Shown here: positions 27,620 through 36,078 of the stretch, one piece after another | How the letters are laid out: each line of letters starts with the position of its first letter | Position numbering within the stretch: the first letter of the stretch is position 1 | NCBI GenBank assembly: GCA_947494995.1 | Contig: CANLWY010000003.1 | Location: 1-64,000, forward strand | Reading direction: 5' to 3' | Length of the DNA: 64,000 nucleotides | Source: an uncultured Campylobacterales bacterium | GTDB taxonomy: Bacteria; Campylobacterota; Campylobacteria; Campylobacterales; Arcobacteraceae | The notes under the pieces: model-generated | Seen by the model: only the letters and a program-made list of their open reading frames with translations | Database searches by the model: none | Told to the model about the DNA's origin: nothing | Translations under genes and position numbers: made by a program

Positions 27620-29055
27620 TGGAATATTTTAATATTTTTACACATATTATTATGATAATGGCTTTAGGTTGGTATTTGATTACAAATCTACAATGGTATA
27701 ACTATAGGTTAGAAAGAGTAGTCTTAAAACATCATAAATGGCAATGGCACATAACTTATTTTCTTGCACCAATTGTTTTATTTTATCTATTGCCTGATAT
27801 CTATTTTTCTATATATTTTTATTTACTTTATTTGACTAGTTTCATCTTATGGAATAGAAAACTTGATAAGCCATTGGTTTTAACTGGACGTGTTAAAAGG
27901 TTTTTAGCAATACTTCTATTTACTAATTTTGCTATTATTTCTCTTTGCTTAGCTTCTGAAGTTTGTCATGCTACAGCAATTTTTATTCCTTTATTTATTG
28001 CATATGGAATTTCATATCTTTTAGAGAAAATGTTCTTTGCCTCATTTAAACATAAAGCAAAACAAAGACTTGAAACTGTTCCTGGCTTAAAAACAATTGC
28101 AATTACTGCATCATATGGAAAAACATCAATTAAAAACTATCTTTATCAAGTATTAAAAGGAAAATATAAAGTATATAAAACTCCAAGGTCTGTAAATACT
28201 ATTGGAGGGATTGTATTAGATGTAAATAGAGATTTACCTCTTGATACTCAGATTTATATTGCAGAAGCAGGAGCTAGAGAGAAGGGTGATATTGCAGAGA
28301 TTACTCACTTTTTGGAACCAGAATATTGTATTTTAGGAAGTGTTGGAGAACAACATATAGAGTATTTTAAAACCTTAGATAATATTATTCATACAAAAAT
28401 GGAAATTCTTCAATCTCCAAAGATGAAAAGAGGTTTTGTTCATGAATCAGTTCCTATGAAGGAGTATGATACTATCACAAAATTTCCTGATAATCTAAAT
28501 GTAACAATGTCAAACCTTGATGGAATTTGGTTTGATATTATTATAAATGGTAAACAAGAACATTTCCATGCGCCAATCCTTGGAAGTTTCAATGCCATAA
28601 ACTTAACAGCTGTTGTGTTAGTAGCCCATGAACTTGGTATGAGTATTGATGAGATAAAAATTGCTCTAAAAGATTTACCTCAAGTAGAACATAGACTACA
28701 AAAAATTGAAGCAGGTGGAAAGATTATTGTAGATGATAGTTTTAATGGAAACTTAGAAGGTATGCTTGAAGCAATCAATATTTGTACAAATCATGAAGGA
28801 CGAAAGGTAATAGTTACACCTGGATTAGTTGAATCAACTTCTGAGGCAAATATTTTACTTGCAAATGAGATAAACGATAAGTTTGATTATGCGATTATTA
28901 CGGGAAGTTTAAATACTCATCTTTTAAGTGCAAATATTGATGAAAATAAACTATTTATATTAAAAGATAAATCAAACTTACAAGATACTTTAGCTGAAAA
29001 AACAAAAGCAGGAGATTTAATCCTTTTTGCAAATGATGCACCAAACTTTATATAG
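27619..29055 (+). CDS. murF: MurF: UDP-MurNAc-tripeptide--D-alanyl-D-alanine ligase with N-terminal membrane domain
   Basis: Adds D-Ala-D-Ala to the UDP-MurNAc tripeptide, the last cytoplasmic step of the monomer. The Mur-ligase ATP loop is ITASYGKTS (about 162-170), followed by KTPRSVNTIGG and the EAGAREKGDI metal-binding segment. The C-terminal Rossmann domain is present. Unlike E. coli MurF, the first 140 residues form about four hydrophobic segments, which would anchor the enzyme at the membrane near MraY; the pattern is seen in other Campylobacterota. The usual MurF substrate-binding N-terminal domain appears to be missing or replaced. ATG overlaps the hydrolase stop. Confidence 0.88.
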   Translation: MEYFNIFTHIIMIMALGWYLITNLQWYNYRLERVVLKHHKWQWHITYFLAPIVLFYLLPDIYFSIYFYLLYLTSFILWNRKLDKPLVLTGRVKRFLAILLFTNFAIISLCLASEVCHATAIFIPLFIAYGISYLLEKMFFASFKHKAKQRLETVPGLKTIAITASYGKTSIKNYLYQVLKGKYKVYKTPRSVNTIGGIVLDVNRDLPLDTQIYIAEAGAREKGDIAEITHFLEPEYCILGSVGEQHIEYFKTLDNIIHTKMEILQSPKMKRGFVHESVPMKEYDTITKFPDNLNVTMSNLDGIWFDIIINGKQEHFHAPILGSFNAINLTAVVLVAHELGMSIDEIKIALKDLPQVEHRLQKIEAGGKIIVDDSFNGNLEGMLEAINICTNHEGRKVIVTPGLVESTSEANILLANEINDKFDYAIITGSLNTHLLSANIDENKLFILKDKSNLQDTLAEKTKAGDLILFANDAPNFI

Positions 29056-29075
29056 AAATAAAAGAAGGAATTGAA

Positions 29076-29567
29076 GTGGAAAGATTATATGCTCCTTGGA
29101 GATTTGAATACGTAACAGAAGAAAGAATTGAAGGTTGTGTATTTTGTCATATTTATAATAATCCTTCAGATGATGAAAAGTTAGGAGTTCTTTTTAGAGA
29201 TAAGAATTGTTATGTTGTTATGAATAAGTATCCTTATTCACCAGGACATATGATGATAATACCTAATATTCATACAGATAAAATAGAAGAACTTGATGAT
29301 GAAGTTTGGTTAGAGATGTCATTAAGAGTGAAACAAGCAACTAAAATGTTAAAAGAAGTATTAAATGCCGAAGGTGTAAATATAGGTATGAATTTAAGTA
29401 AAGCAGCTGGTGCTGGAATTGCTGAACATGTTCATTATCATGTACTTCCTCGTTGGCTTGGAGATACAAATTTTATCAGTTCTATTGGAAATGTTAGAGT
29501 TTATCCTGTAGATTTTGATAAAATATATGAAACACTTAAAGAGAATTCTTCAAAATACTTTATTTAA
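29076..29567 (+). CDS. HIT family nucleotide hydrolase
   Basis: A 163-residue histidine-triad protein. The triad motif is AEHVHYHVLPRW (His-x-His-x-His), and CVFCHIYNNP near the N-terminus resembles the Cys-x-x-Cys zinc site of Fhit-like and Ap4A hydrolases. Expected to hydrolyse diadenosine polyphosphates or AMP conjugates. GTG start at 29076 follows AGAAGGAA. It ends the ruvA-ddl-murF cluster. Confidence 0.9.
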   Translation: MERLYAPWRFEYVTEERIEGCVFCHIYNNPSDDEKLGVLFRDKNCYVVMNKYPYSPGHMMIIPNIHTDKIEELDDEVWLEMSLRVKQATKMLKEVLNAEGVNIGMNLSKAAGAGIAEHVHYHVLPRWLGDTNFISSIGNVRVYPVDFDKIYETLKENSSKYFI

Positions 29568-29641
29568 AAAAATATCTTTAGAAACTTTATAAAAATAAAA
29601 ACCATAAATAGTATCATACGCAAAATAGAAAGGATGTACTA

Positions 29642-30886
29642 ATGAAAAAAGATGTAATAATCATTGGTGGTGGAATAGTAGGATTAATGACTGCTTATTT
29701 TTTACAAAAAAGTGGAAGAGAAGTAACCGTTATTGATGAAGGAGATATTACTAACTCTACATCATTTGGAAATGCTGGACTTTTATCAGCTTTTGATAAA
29801 ACCCCTTTATCTTATCCTGGTGTTGTAACTAACACTTTAAAACTAATGCTTAAAAATCAATCTCCTGCTATAGTACATCCAACTTTAGATATGAATCTTT
29901 ATAAATGGCTTTTAAAGTTTGTACTTAGTGCAAATGAAAAGCGTACTAAAAAAACAATGATGCTTTTTGAAAAATATGGTGAAATATCTATTGATCTATA
30001 TAAAGAGATGATAAAAGATGATAATCTAGATTTTGATTTTCATCATAATGGAATGTTGTCAGTTTTTACAGAAGAGAAAACATATGAAGAGAAGCTAAAA
30101 AAATATAACTATGTAGATAAAGATAGATTTAAAATATTAGAACAAAATGAGATAAAAGAGTATCTTCCAAGTGCTACTGATAAAATAAAAGGAGCAATGC
30201 TTTTTAAGAAAAATGCCCACTATGATTCTAAAAGGGTAATGTGTGAATTAAAAAGACACCTTGAAGAGTCTGGTGTTGAGTTTATATTAAATGAAAAGAT
30301 AGAACATATAAGTTTTAAAGATGACAAAGTAAAGTATATCCTATCAGAAAATAGAAACTTCTATGAAGCAGAACATTTTATAATGTCAACAGGTTATCAA
30401 ACACTACTTGCAGATATAAGAAAAAAACCTCTAATGATGACACCTGCAAAAGGTTATAGTATCACTTTTGAAATGCCAAAAGAGTTACAACCCAAAACAT
30501 CAACACTATTTAATGATCTTTTCATAGTATATACTCCTAGACGTGACAATGTAAGACTTACTTCAAAACTAGAACTAGGAAGTGAAGATACAAGAGTAGT
30601 ACAAAAACAAATAGATAGTATTAAGAAAAACTTCTTTGAATATAATATAGACTTTGAAATGAAAAACGAAGTAACATGGACAGGCTTTAGACCACTAACA
30701 CCAAATGACATTCCACTAATAGGAAGAGATGAACAATATAAAAACCTAACATACGCCATGGGACTAGGATGGCTAGGAATGACCTTCGCCCCAGCAATAG
30801 GAAATATCATCACAGATTTAGTAGTAAATGATAAGTCTAATGCAAAATCAGATGATATATTACTGTTTTCTGGTTTTTATCAATAA
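29642..30886 (+). CDS. FAD-dependent D-amino acid dehydrogenase-like oxidoreductase
   Basis: A 414-residue DAO/DadA family protein. The FAD dinucleotide fold is DVIIIGGGIVGLMTAYFL at the N-terminus, and the late FAD contacts are TWTGFRPLTPNDIPLIGR and GLGWLGMTFAPAIG, typical of DadA. It would oxidise a D-amino or imino acid and pass electrons to the quinone pool; the substrate is not readable. AAAGGATG is upstream of the ATG. Its 3' end overlaps the convergent TetR gene by 27 bases. Confidence 0.85.
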   Translation: MKKDVIIIGGGIVGLMTAYFLQKSGREVTVIDEGDITNSTSFGNAGLLSAFDKTPLSYPGVVTNTLKLMLKNQSPAIVHPTLDMNLYKWLLKFVLSANEKRTKKTMMLFEKYGEISIDLYKEMIKDDNLDFDFHHNGMLSVFTEEKTYEEKLKKYNYVDKDRFKILEQNEIKEYLPSATDKIKGAMLFKKNAHYDSKRVMCELKRHLEESGVEFILNEKIEHISFKDDKVKYILSENRNFYEAEHFIMSTGYQTLLADIRKKPLMMTPAKGYSITFEMPKELQPKTSTLFNDLFIVYTPRRDNVRLTSKLELGSEDTRVVQKQIDSIKKNFFEYNIDFEMKNEVTWTGFRPLTPNDIPLIGRDEQYKNLTYAMGLGWLGMTFAPAIGNIITDLVVNDKSNAKSDDILLFSGFYQ

Positions 30887-31510
30887 TCTTTTCCCTTTTG
30901 AAGTAAGGTTAGGATAAATCATAAACTCAAAAAAAACTTCTTTTGCTTCCTCTATAGACTCTTTTGTTACATCCCCAGTAGTAGAAGTAAAAGTTTGCCA
31001 ATAAGAAGCAATAAACCAATTTAACTTAGCTCTTTTTTCTATATTCTCTTTAACAGAGGATATTAGAATCTCTTCTTTTAATAAAAACTCTAAAGTACCT
31101 TGTATCTGCTTTATTCTTTTTTCTTGATTTTTTACAAAAAGCTCTTTTAACTCTTTATTTGAAGCCATAAGTACTATAGAGTCTCTTAGTAAGAAACGAT
31201 ACTCATAAAAAAGAATACCAATCATGTCAAAGTTTTTATGTAGTTGTTCTATAGGGTTAGATGATATTTGTAATATATCAAAGCTCTTTTGTGAAGAGTA
31301 AACTTCTGATAGGTCTTTGTATAGACTTAAAACTATCTCTTCTTTGTTTTTAAAGTGATAATATAAATTACCAGGAGAAATACCTGCTTCTTTTGCAATA
31401 TGATTTGTAGTTATTGTTGAAGTGTCATGTTCATTAAACAGTTTTAAGGCACACTGTTTTATTTTTTCTTTTGTATTTATTTTCTTTTTTATCATAGTGT
31501 ATAGTAACAT
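30860..31510 (-). CDS. TetR/AcrR family transcriptional regulator
   Basis: A repressor-type regulator of up to 216 residues. The DNA-binding helix-turn-helix is STITTNHIAKEAGISPGNLYYHF (about residues 31-53), the rest is the helical ligand-binding domain. The start is uncertain: ATG 31510 or the in-frame ATG 31495 (MIKKKINTKE), neither with a strong ribosome binding site. It is divergent from the DinB-like gene, and a perfect 20-base palindrome lies in the shared promoter, a likely operator for autoregulation and control of the neighbour. Confidence 0.9.
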   Translation of the reverse strand: MLLYTMIKKKINTKEKIKQCALKLFNEHDTSTITTNHIAKEAGISPGNLYYHFKNKEEIVLSLYKDLSEVYSSQKSFDILQISSNPIEQLHKNFDMIGILFYEYRFLLRDSIVLMASNKELKELFVKNQEKRIKQIQGTLEFLLKEEILISSVKENIEKRAKLNWFIASYWQTFTSTTGDVTKESIEEAKEVFFEFMIYPNLTSKGKRLLIKTRKQ

Positions 31511-31531
31511 ATTAGAGCTTTTACTTTAATA

Positions 31532-31551
31532 TTTAGAGTAATTACTCTAAA
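31532..31551. promoter_or_regulatory. Perfect 20-base palindrome, likely TetR operator
   Basis: TTTAGAGTAATTACTCTAAA lies between the divergent TetR gene and the DinB-like gene, 22 bases upstream of the TetR start and centred near -40 relative to the expected start of the DinB-like transcript. Confidence 0.75.
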
Positions 31552-31568
31552 ATTAAGTTTTTATATTT

Positions 31569-31574
31569 TATAAT
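31569..31574 (+). promoter_or_regulatory. -10 element of the DinB-like gene
   Basis: TATAAT 23 bases before the ATG, with AAAAGGAG between them. The palindrome at 31532-31551 would overlap the matching -35 region. Confidence 0.6.
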
Positions 31575-31597
31575 GAAAATAAATAAAAGGAGTTATT

Positions 31598-32164
31598 ATG
31601 AAAAATGCAAAAGCAGGAGCTGGACTACCAAGTTTTGAAAGACTATTTATAAAACATATGTTAATACCCCTTTCAAGAGTTTTTTTTGGTTGGAATAACT
31701 CTTTAAAGTTACTAAAAAAAGAAGTAAAGTTAATAAGTGATTTAATAAAAGAAATACCAGAAGAAAAATTACAAAAGAGAGTAGAAATTAATAGAGTTTT
31801 TGGAATTGAAGAACATAGTAAAGATTATTCGATAAATATGGCACTTGAACATTTGACTATAGTTACTGGTGCTATGATGTTTGTTATAGATACCTTATCT
31901 AAAGAACAAGCTATAGATAAGGAGATAAAAATAGAAGATGTAAAACCTTCATTAAATACGAATGATGAAAATGAAAAGTTCTTTTTAACTATGAATAAAT
32001 ATTTTTCATTTATTGAAAATCATCCTAAGAATATATCAAAGACAACTAAGGCTCATCCTTGGTTTGTAGAGTTCAACAATAAAGATTGGGCAACTTTTAC
32101 TTTTATTCATACTTTTGTTCATAGACGACAAATTCAAGCTATTATAAAAGGCTTAGATTATTAA
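31598..32164 (+). CDS. Putative DinB-like four-helix protein
   Basis: A 188-residue protein with helix-rich composition. Two histidine-bearing segments, ALEHLTIVTGAM (about 83-94) and the C-terminal FIHTFVHRRQIQAI, match the placing of metal ligands in DinB/YfiT-like enzymes, many of which are thiol-dependent transferases. The family call is by pattern only. It is divergent from a TetR gene with a palindrome between them, so it is likely induced by the TetR ligand, and may modify or detoxify that compound. AAAAGGAG precedes the ATG. Confidence 0.6.
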   Translation: MKNAKAGAGLPSFERLFIKHMLIPLSRVFFGWNNSLKLLKKEVKLISDLIKEIPEEKLQKRVEINRVFGIEEHSKDYSINMALEHLTIVTGAMMFVIDTLSKEQAIDKEIKIEDVKPSLNTNDENEKFFLTMNKYFSFIENHPKNISKTTKAHPWFVEFNNKDWATFTFIHTFVHRRQIQAIIKGLDY

Positions 32165-32203
32165 CAATCTTGTACAATAAATAAAATCTAAAAAAGGGAT
32201 TAG

Positions 32204-32731
32204 ATGTTATTTAATAAAAATTGTACTATTGCAAAATTAGGTGAGAAAGTTTTAAGACAAAAAGCAAAAAAAGTAAAAGATATAAACTCAAAAGAGATAA
32301 ATGCTATTATTGAAAAGATGATTTATTGTGTTAAAAAAAGTAAAGGAGTAGGTTTAGCTGCTCCACAAATCTTTGAATCCTATCAAATCCTTGTAATATC
32401 ATCTCATCCAAATGAGCGATATCCAAATGCTCCACTTATGGAAAATGAAGTTTTAATAAACCCCAAAATCATTTCTAAATCAAAAGAAAAAGAAAAAGGA
32501 ATGGAAGGTTGTTTATCAATTCCTGGTATAAGAGCGCAAGTCTCAAGATATAAAAAAATAGAAGTTGAATATACTTCTAGAAAAGGAACTCTAAAAAGAG
32601 TAGTTTTTGAGGATTTTATTGCTAGAATATTTCAACATGAATATGACCATTTAAAAGGAAAAGTATATTTAGATAGGGTAAAAGACAATAAAGATATAGT
32701 CTCAGAAGAGGTCTATCTTAAAATGATTTAG
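32204..32731 (+). CDS. def: Peptide deformylase
   Basis: Removes the formyl group from nascent proteins. The three motifs are intact: GVGLAAPQ, EGCLSIPG (metal-binding Cys) and QHEYDHLKG (two metal-binding His and the catalytic Glu). Length is 175 residues. AAAAAGGGATTAG precedes the ATG. It overlaps the convergent hypothetical gene by four bases. The map gene for the next processing step is in the ribosomal operon. Confidence 0.94.
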   Translation: MLFNKNCTIAKLGEKVLRQKAKKVKDINSKEINAIIEKMIYCVKKSKGVGLAAPQIFESYQILVISSHPNERYPNAPLMENEVLINPKIISKSKEKEKGMEGCLSIPGIRAQVSRYKKIEVEYTSRKGTLKRVVFEDFIARIFQHEYDHLKGKVYLDRVKDNKDIVSEEVYLKMI

Positions 32732-33240
32732 TTTCTTAAGTTTTGAGTATAAGCTTGAAGTTGTTCATTTACTTCAGGTGTTTGTGTTTCTTGATTTATT
32801 CTATCCATAATAGAAGCATATTGTGATAGTTCTATTTCTCCGTTTGAATTACCTTTCACAGATTCAATTAATGCTGAGGTTAAGTCTTGAATAGATTGAT
32901 TTTTTGGGTCATTACTTGAAAAAGATTCATTTGAGTTTAAAGGTATATTTATACCAAGTTCTTCTAAAGCATTTGAAAAACCTTCTCTTGAAATACTTCC
33001 TTCTTTTAAGTCATCAAAAATAGAAACAATATCTTCTTGTAGTTCTTGAAGTTCAACACTCTCTTGAGGAATAGGATTTATTGCCACAGCTGTAGCTGTT
33101 GCTTCAACTCCATTTATGGTATTTACTGAAAGAGACTCTCCTTCACTACCATTATTTGCATTGTTTATTGCAATATTATCTGCAGATATATCATATGGTT
33201 CATATGCTGAATATATCGAATCTACAGGTGCTATTTGCAT
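32728..33240 (-). CDS. Hypothetical acidic protein with EF-hand-like segment
   Basis: Family not recognised. The start at ATG 33240 (MQIAPVDSIYSAY) follows AAAAGGAG; an in-frame ATG eight codons upstream would cover that ribosome binding site and is unlikely. The resulting 170 residues have no signal peptide or membrane segment, are low in Cys and rich in Glu, Asn and Ser. Residues around GNSNGEIELSQY resemble a degenerate EF-hand loop, paired with an earlier DLKEGSISREGF helix-loop-helix. Small proteins of this style occur near Campylobacterota flagellar or surface genes, but nothing here fixes the role. Confidence 0.7.
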   Translation of the reverse strand: MQIAPVDSIYSAYEPYDISADNIAINNANNGSEGESLSVNTINGVEATATAVAINPIPQESVELQELQEDIVSIFDDLKEGSISREGFSNALEELGINIPLNSNESFSSNDPKNQSIQDLTSALIESVKGNSNGEIELSQYASIMDRINQETQTPEVNEQLQAYTQNLRN

Positions 33241-33358
33241 GATAAACTCCTTTTCATATCTCAATTATACCATAATATTTTAAATAAAATAGAGTATTTA
33301 AACAAAATAATATTTTCAAATGATATACTTTATTTAAAAAATTTTATTAGGAATATGG

Positions 33359-33709
33359 ATGATTATTAGAAAAGTAGTAAATGAAAAAATGAGTAGAATA
33401 GTAGAGTATAATGGAACAGTTTATTTTGCAGGAATTGTATCTGATGATAAAGAGTTAGATATAAAAGTTCAAGTAAGACGTGCTTTAGAAATTGCAGATG
33501 AAAGATTTAAAGAAGCTGGAACTGATAAATCTAAACTTCTAAGAGTAGAGATATTTTTAAAAGATATTTATAGAGATTTTGAGGCTTTTAATGAAGTTTA
33601 TAAAGAGTGGATTCCCCAAGATGATAAAGCAGCTAGATCTTGTGTACAAGCAAATATGGCAAGTCATAATACTTTAGTAGAGTTAGTAATCACAGCTGCT
33701 AAATATTAA
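33359..33709 (+). CDS. RidA family (YjgF/UK114) deaminase-like protein
   Basis: A 116-residue trimeric RidA-fold protein, a group that hydrolyses reactive enamine/imine intermediates. The family pattern GTVYFAGIVSD, VRRALEIADERF, LRVEIFLKDIYRDFEAFNEVY and the terminal VELVITA are present, with an Arg in RSCVQANM at the usual active-site position. The end of the last strand lacks the common VEIE acidic residue spacing, so it may belong to a Rid subgroup other than RidA itself. AGGAA precedes the ATG. Confidence 0.85.
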   Translation: MIIRKVVNEKMSRIVEYNGTVYFAGIVSDDKELDIKVQVRRALEIADERFKEAGTDKSKLLRVEIFLKDIYRDFEAFNEVYKEWIPQDDKAARSCVQANMASHNTLVELVITAAKY

Positions 33710-33713
33710 TCAA

Positions 33714-33737
33714 AAGAGAAGTAGCTTTACTTCTCTT
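33714..33737. terminator. Hairpin between RidA-like gene and convergent FAD protein
   Basis: AAGAGAAGTA (33714-33723), loop GCTT, TACTTCTCTT (33728-33737): a perfect 10-base stem five bases after the RidA-family stop. The stop codon of the opposite gene lies in the hairpin. Flanking T tracts are weak. Confidence 0.65.
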
Positions 33738-35010
33738 GCAAAATATCATTTGCCGCTCTAATCCCAGAGGCCCAAGCCGCTGTAATACCTCTTGATGTTC
33801 CTGCTCCATCTCCTATTATGTAGTATCCTTCTTTTACCATAAAGTTTTTATTTAAAAACTGCGGTTTATTTGAGTAAGTTTTTATTTCTGGATAATAAAG
33901 TATTGTTGATGGATGTAATACTCCTGGAACTATAGAATCAAGCTTCTTAAGTGCACTCCAAATATCCCTTAAAATTTTTGCAGGCATACTAAGTGATAAA
34001 TCAGCAGCAACAGCGTTTGAAAGTGTTGCTTTAAAATCATATAGATCATCATCAAAAGTCTCTTTTTTACTTCTTTGACCTAATCTAAAATCTCCGACTC
34101 TTTGTTTAATAACTGAACCACCAGAAAGTTGCATTACCATCTCACCTAAGATTTTACCAAACTGTTGACCACTTACAACAGGTTCAGTTAATCTAATAGT
34201 TTTTAACATTGCAAAGTTAACTAGATTGTTTGCTTTTTTTTCTTTTGATAAAGAGTGTCCATTTACAGAGTAATAGCCTTTGTATTTTTCTCTTACTATA
34301 TGAGCGCATCCTGAGTTTGTACAAAAAGTTCTAACTTTATTTGGAAATAGAATTTTAGGGTCATAGTAGTCTTTTACAATAGAGTAGTTTTCTTCTTTCA
34401 TCTCTACTCTTATCCCAATATCTACTACATTGTCTTTATATGTAACTCCTAGTTTATCCATCTGCTCTTGCATCCAGTCATAATCAGCTCGACCAGGACC
34501 AAGTATAATATTATCAAAAGCAATTATCTCATCATTTGCTAATATCATCTCTTTTTTGTTAGCAACTAGTTCTTTAACTTCAGTTTCAAGTGCTACTGTC
34601 ACATTCATATCTTTTAGTTGTTTTATTAAACCTTTAATCAGTTCACCAGATTTGTCAGTTCCAACATGAGCTTGGTCAATTGCTAATATATCTACATTAA
34701 GTTTTTTGGCTCTTTTTACATATTTTTCTATGTCGAGCCTTTTTTCCATTTTAGGTTTGAGGTGTTCTTTTACTTCTTCCAGTAAAATCTTAGCTTCCTC
34801 TTCTTCCCAGTGTTCTAAAGGAAATCCTACTGGATATGTATAGTTCTGTTTACAGTCGTTCCTAAGACCTCCTGAACTAATCTTTTTCTTTTCAATTAAA
34901 AGTACAGATTTATTTGAGTTTTCTGCTACTTTGAAAGCCGCACCTAGTCCAGCAGGTCCAGAACCTACGATAATAACATCATAGTATGAGTTTAGTTTTA
35001 AATTTTCCAT
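33727..35010 (-). CDS. NAD(P)/FAD-dependent oxidoreductase of unknown substrate
   Basis: A 427-residue flavoprotein resembling the COG2509 group of uncharacterised FAD dehydrogenases. The N-terminal dinucleotide fold is YDVIIVGSGPAGLGAAFKVAE, and the C-terminal FAD motif is YIIGDGAGTSRGITAAWASG. A central segment has FCTNSGCAHIVREKY with two cysteines five residues apart, and GHSLSKEKKANN. No partner gene identifies the substrate. It is followed on the same strand only by the upstream small genes at 35.0-35.7 kb, separated by about 30 bases. Confidence 0.82.
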   Translation of the reverse strand: MENLKLNSYYDVIIVGSGPAGLGAAFKVAENSNKSVLLIEKKKISSGGLRNDCKQNYTYPVGFPLEHWEEEEAKILLEEVKEHLKPKMEKRLDIEKYVKRAKKLNVDILAIDQAHVGTDKSGELIKGLIKQLKDMNVTVALETEVKELVANKKEMILANDEIIAFDNIILGPGRADYDWMQEQMDKLGVTYKDNVVDIGIRVEMKEENYSIVKDYYDPKILFPNKVRTFCTNSGCAHIVREKYKGYYSVNGHSLSKEKKANNLVNFAMLKTIRLTEPVVSGQQFGKILGEMVMQLSGGSVIKQRVGDFRLGQRSKKETFDDDLYDFKATLSNAVAADLSLSMPAKILRDIWSALKKLDSIVPGVLHPSTILYYPEIKTYSNKPQFLNKNFMVKEGYYIIGDGAGTSRGITAAWASGIRAANDILQEK

Positions 35011-35041
35011 AGGAAAAGTATATCAAATTTATAGTGTCTTT

Positions 35042-35308
35042 TTAGTGACTTTTACTCTCTTCTATAAGATTTAAAACTCTTTGATATATTTCATTTGCTT
35101 CATCATCATTCATTTTATCTTCATTGATAGCTAAAACAATATTTTCTAGTTCTACTAAAAAAGACTCCATATCTCTAATTGCTTCCATATCATCTTCTTG
35201 TGCTTCATTGTTCTCAATAAGTTTATTTAAGTCTTCTAAATAAGCTTCTACTTCCGGTATCATAGTTTCATTAACTATTTCTAATAAATTTTCTTTTATT
35301 TCATTCAT
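35042..35308 (-). CDS. Hypothetical small acidic helical protein
   Basis: An 88-residue protein, strongly acidic (rich in Glu, Asp, Asn) and predicted by eye to be almost all helix with heptad-like Leu/Ile spacing. No Cys, His or membrane segment. AAGGAT stands seven bases before the ATG, so it is probably translated. It lies 9 bases downstream of the next hypothetical gene and 31 bases before the FAD protein, so the three may share a transcript. Family not recognised. Confidence 0.65.
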   Translation of the reverse strand: MNEIKENLLEIVNETMIPEVEAYLEDLNKLIENNEAQEDDMEAIRDMESFLVELENIVLAINEDKMNDDEANEIYQRVLNLIEESKSH

Positions 35309-35317
35309 TGTTTATCC

Positions 35318-35734
35318 TTAAAATACAAAAGAGATGTCTATTATACTAATATGGTATATTTGTACTTTAACACCTTCAGAATCTAAAATAGAGTACTTAA
35401 TTGTTAAATCACCTGGGTTTTCTAATTCTGGGTTCTCTAAAACAAAGTTTGAGTATTTATCATAATCAATAAGAGAATAAACAAATTGTGCTTTTTTCTT
35501 AAATTCGTTATTATCTATATATAAGTCAAAAACTTCTTTTTGTGTTTCCTTATCATATTTATTAATAAAGTTCTTTTTATATAGTTCTTCAATCAACTCT
35601 TGTTTACTAAACTTATCACTATCGTATAAATAGTAATCTTCAGCTAAAATTGATTCTAGTTCTTTACTAATTTCAAAATGGTTATATTTTTTATATCCAT
35701 TATCTTCTGATATAAAATGCGTTTTTTCTATCAT
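35318..35734 (-). CDS. Hypothetical protein
   Basis: A 138-residue protein from ATG 35734 (MIEKTHFISEDN), which follows AAAAGG; a TTG seven codons upstream is the alternative start. It is rich in Tyr, Asp, Glu and Lys, with no signal peptide and no recognised domain. The end has a beta-rich pattern (DLTIKYSILDSEGVKVQIYHISII). It borders the methylase relic, and may be part of the same laterally acquired patch, but nothing proves this. Confidence 0.6.
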   Translation of the reverse strand: MIEKTHFISEDNGYKKYNHFEISKELESILAEDYYLYDSDKFSKQELIEELYKKNFINKYDKETQKEVFDLYIDNNEFKKKAQFVYSLIDYDKYSNFVLENPELENPGDLTIKYSILDSEGVKVQIYHISIIDISFVF

Positions 35735-35800
35735 ATTGCCAATCCTTTTATTCAATGTGATATTAACTATTTTATCGTTAATCTGAGCTAAATTAAATAG

Positions 35801-36078
35801 ATTGATATTTATAATAAAGAAGATACATTCTTTTATATAGACTCTCTATATTTAAACATAGAATCATATTATAAGAATACAGGAGGATTTGGATTAAAAG
35901 AGCATGGAGAATTAGCAGAACTGTTGTCAAATATAAAAGGCAGATTCTTACTCTTTTATAATGGTAGTGAGGTTGTATAGGAATTGTATAAACAAGTAAA
36001 GAGAGATATAAGATGGAGAAAAAAGTTAAAGATGTTTTTATTAGTAACTATATAAATGGAGTAGAAGTTATGAAATAG
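35801..36078 (+). pseudogene. Relic of a Dam-family (D12 class) DNA adenine methyltransferase
   Basis: The frame starting at 35804 reads DIYNKEDTFFYIDSLYLNIE followed by SYYKNTGGFGLKEHGELAEL and LLSNIKGRFLLFYNGSEVV, stopping at 35978-35980. This is the region around catalytic motif IV of D12-class adenine methylases, where DTFFYIDPPY is expected; here DPPY has become DSLY. After the stop, further pieces in shifted frames (ELYKQVKRDIRW, then KVKDVFISNYINGVEVMK ending at 36078) match the expected C-terminal end. The N-terminal half with the AdoMet motif is gone. It is clearly inactive: at least one stop, a frameshift, a lost catalytic motif and truncation. Confidence 0.75.
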
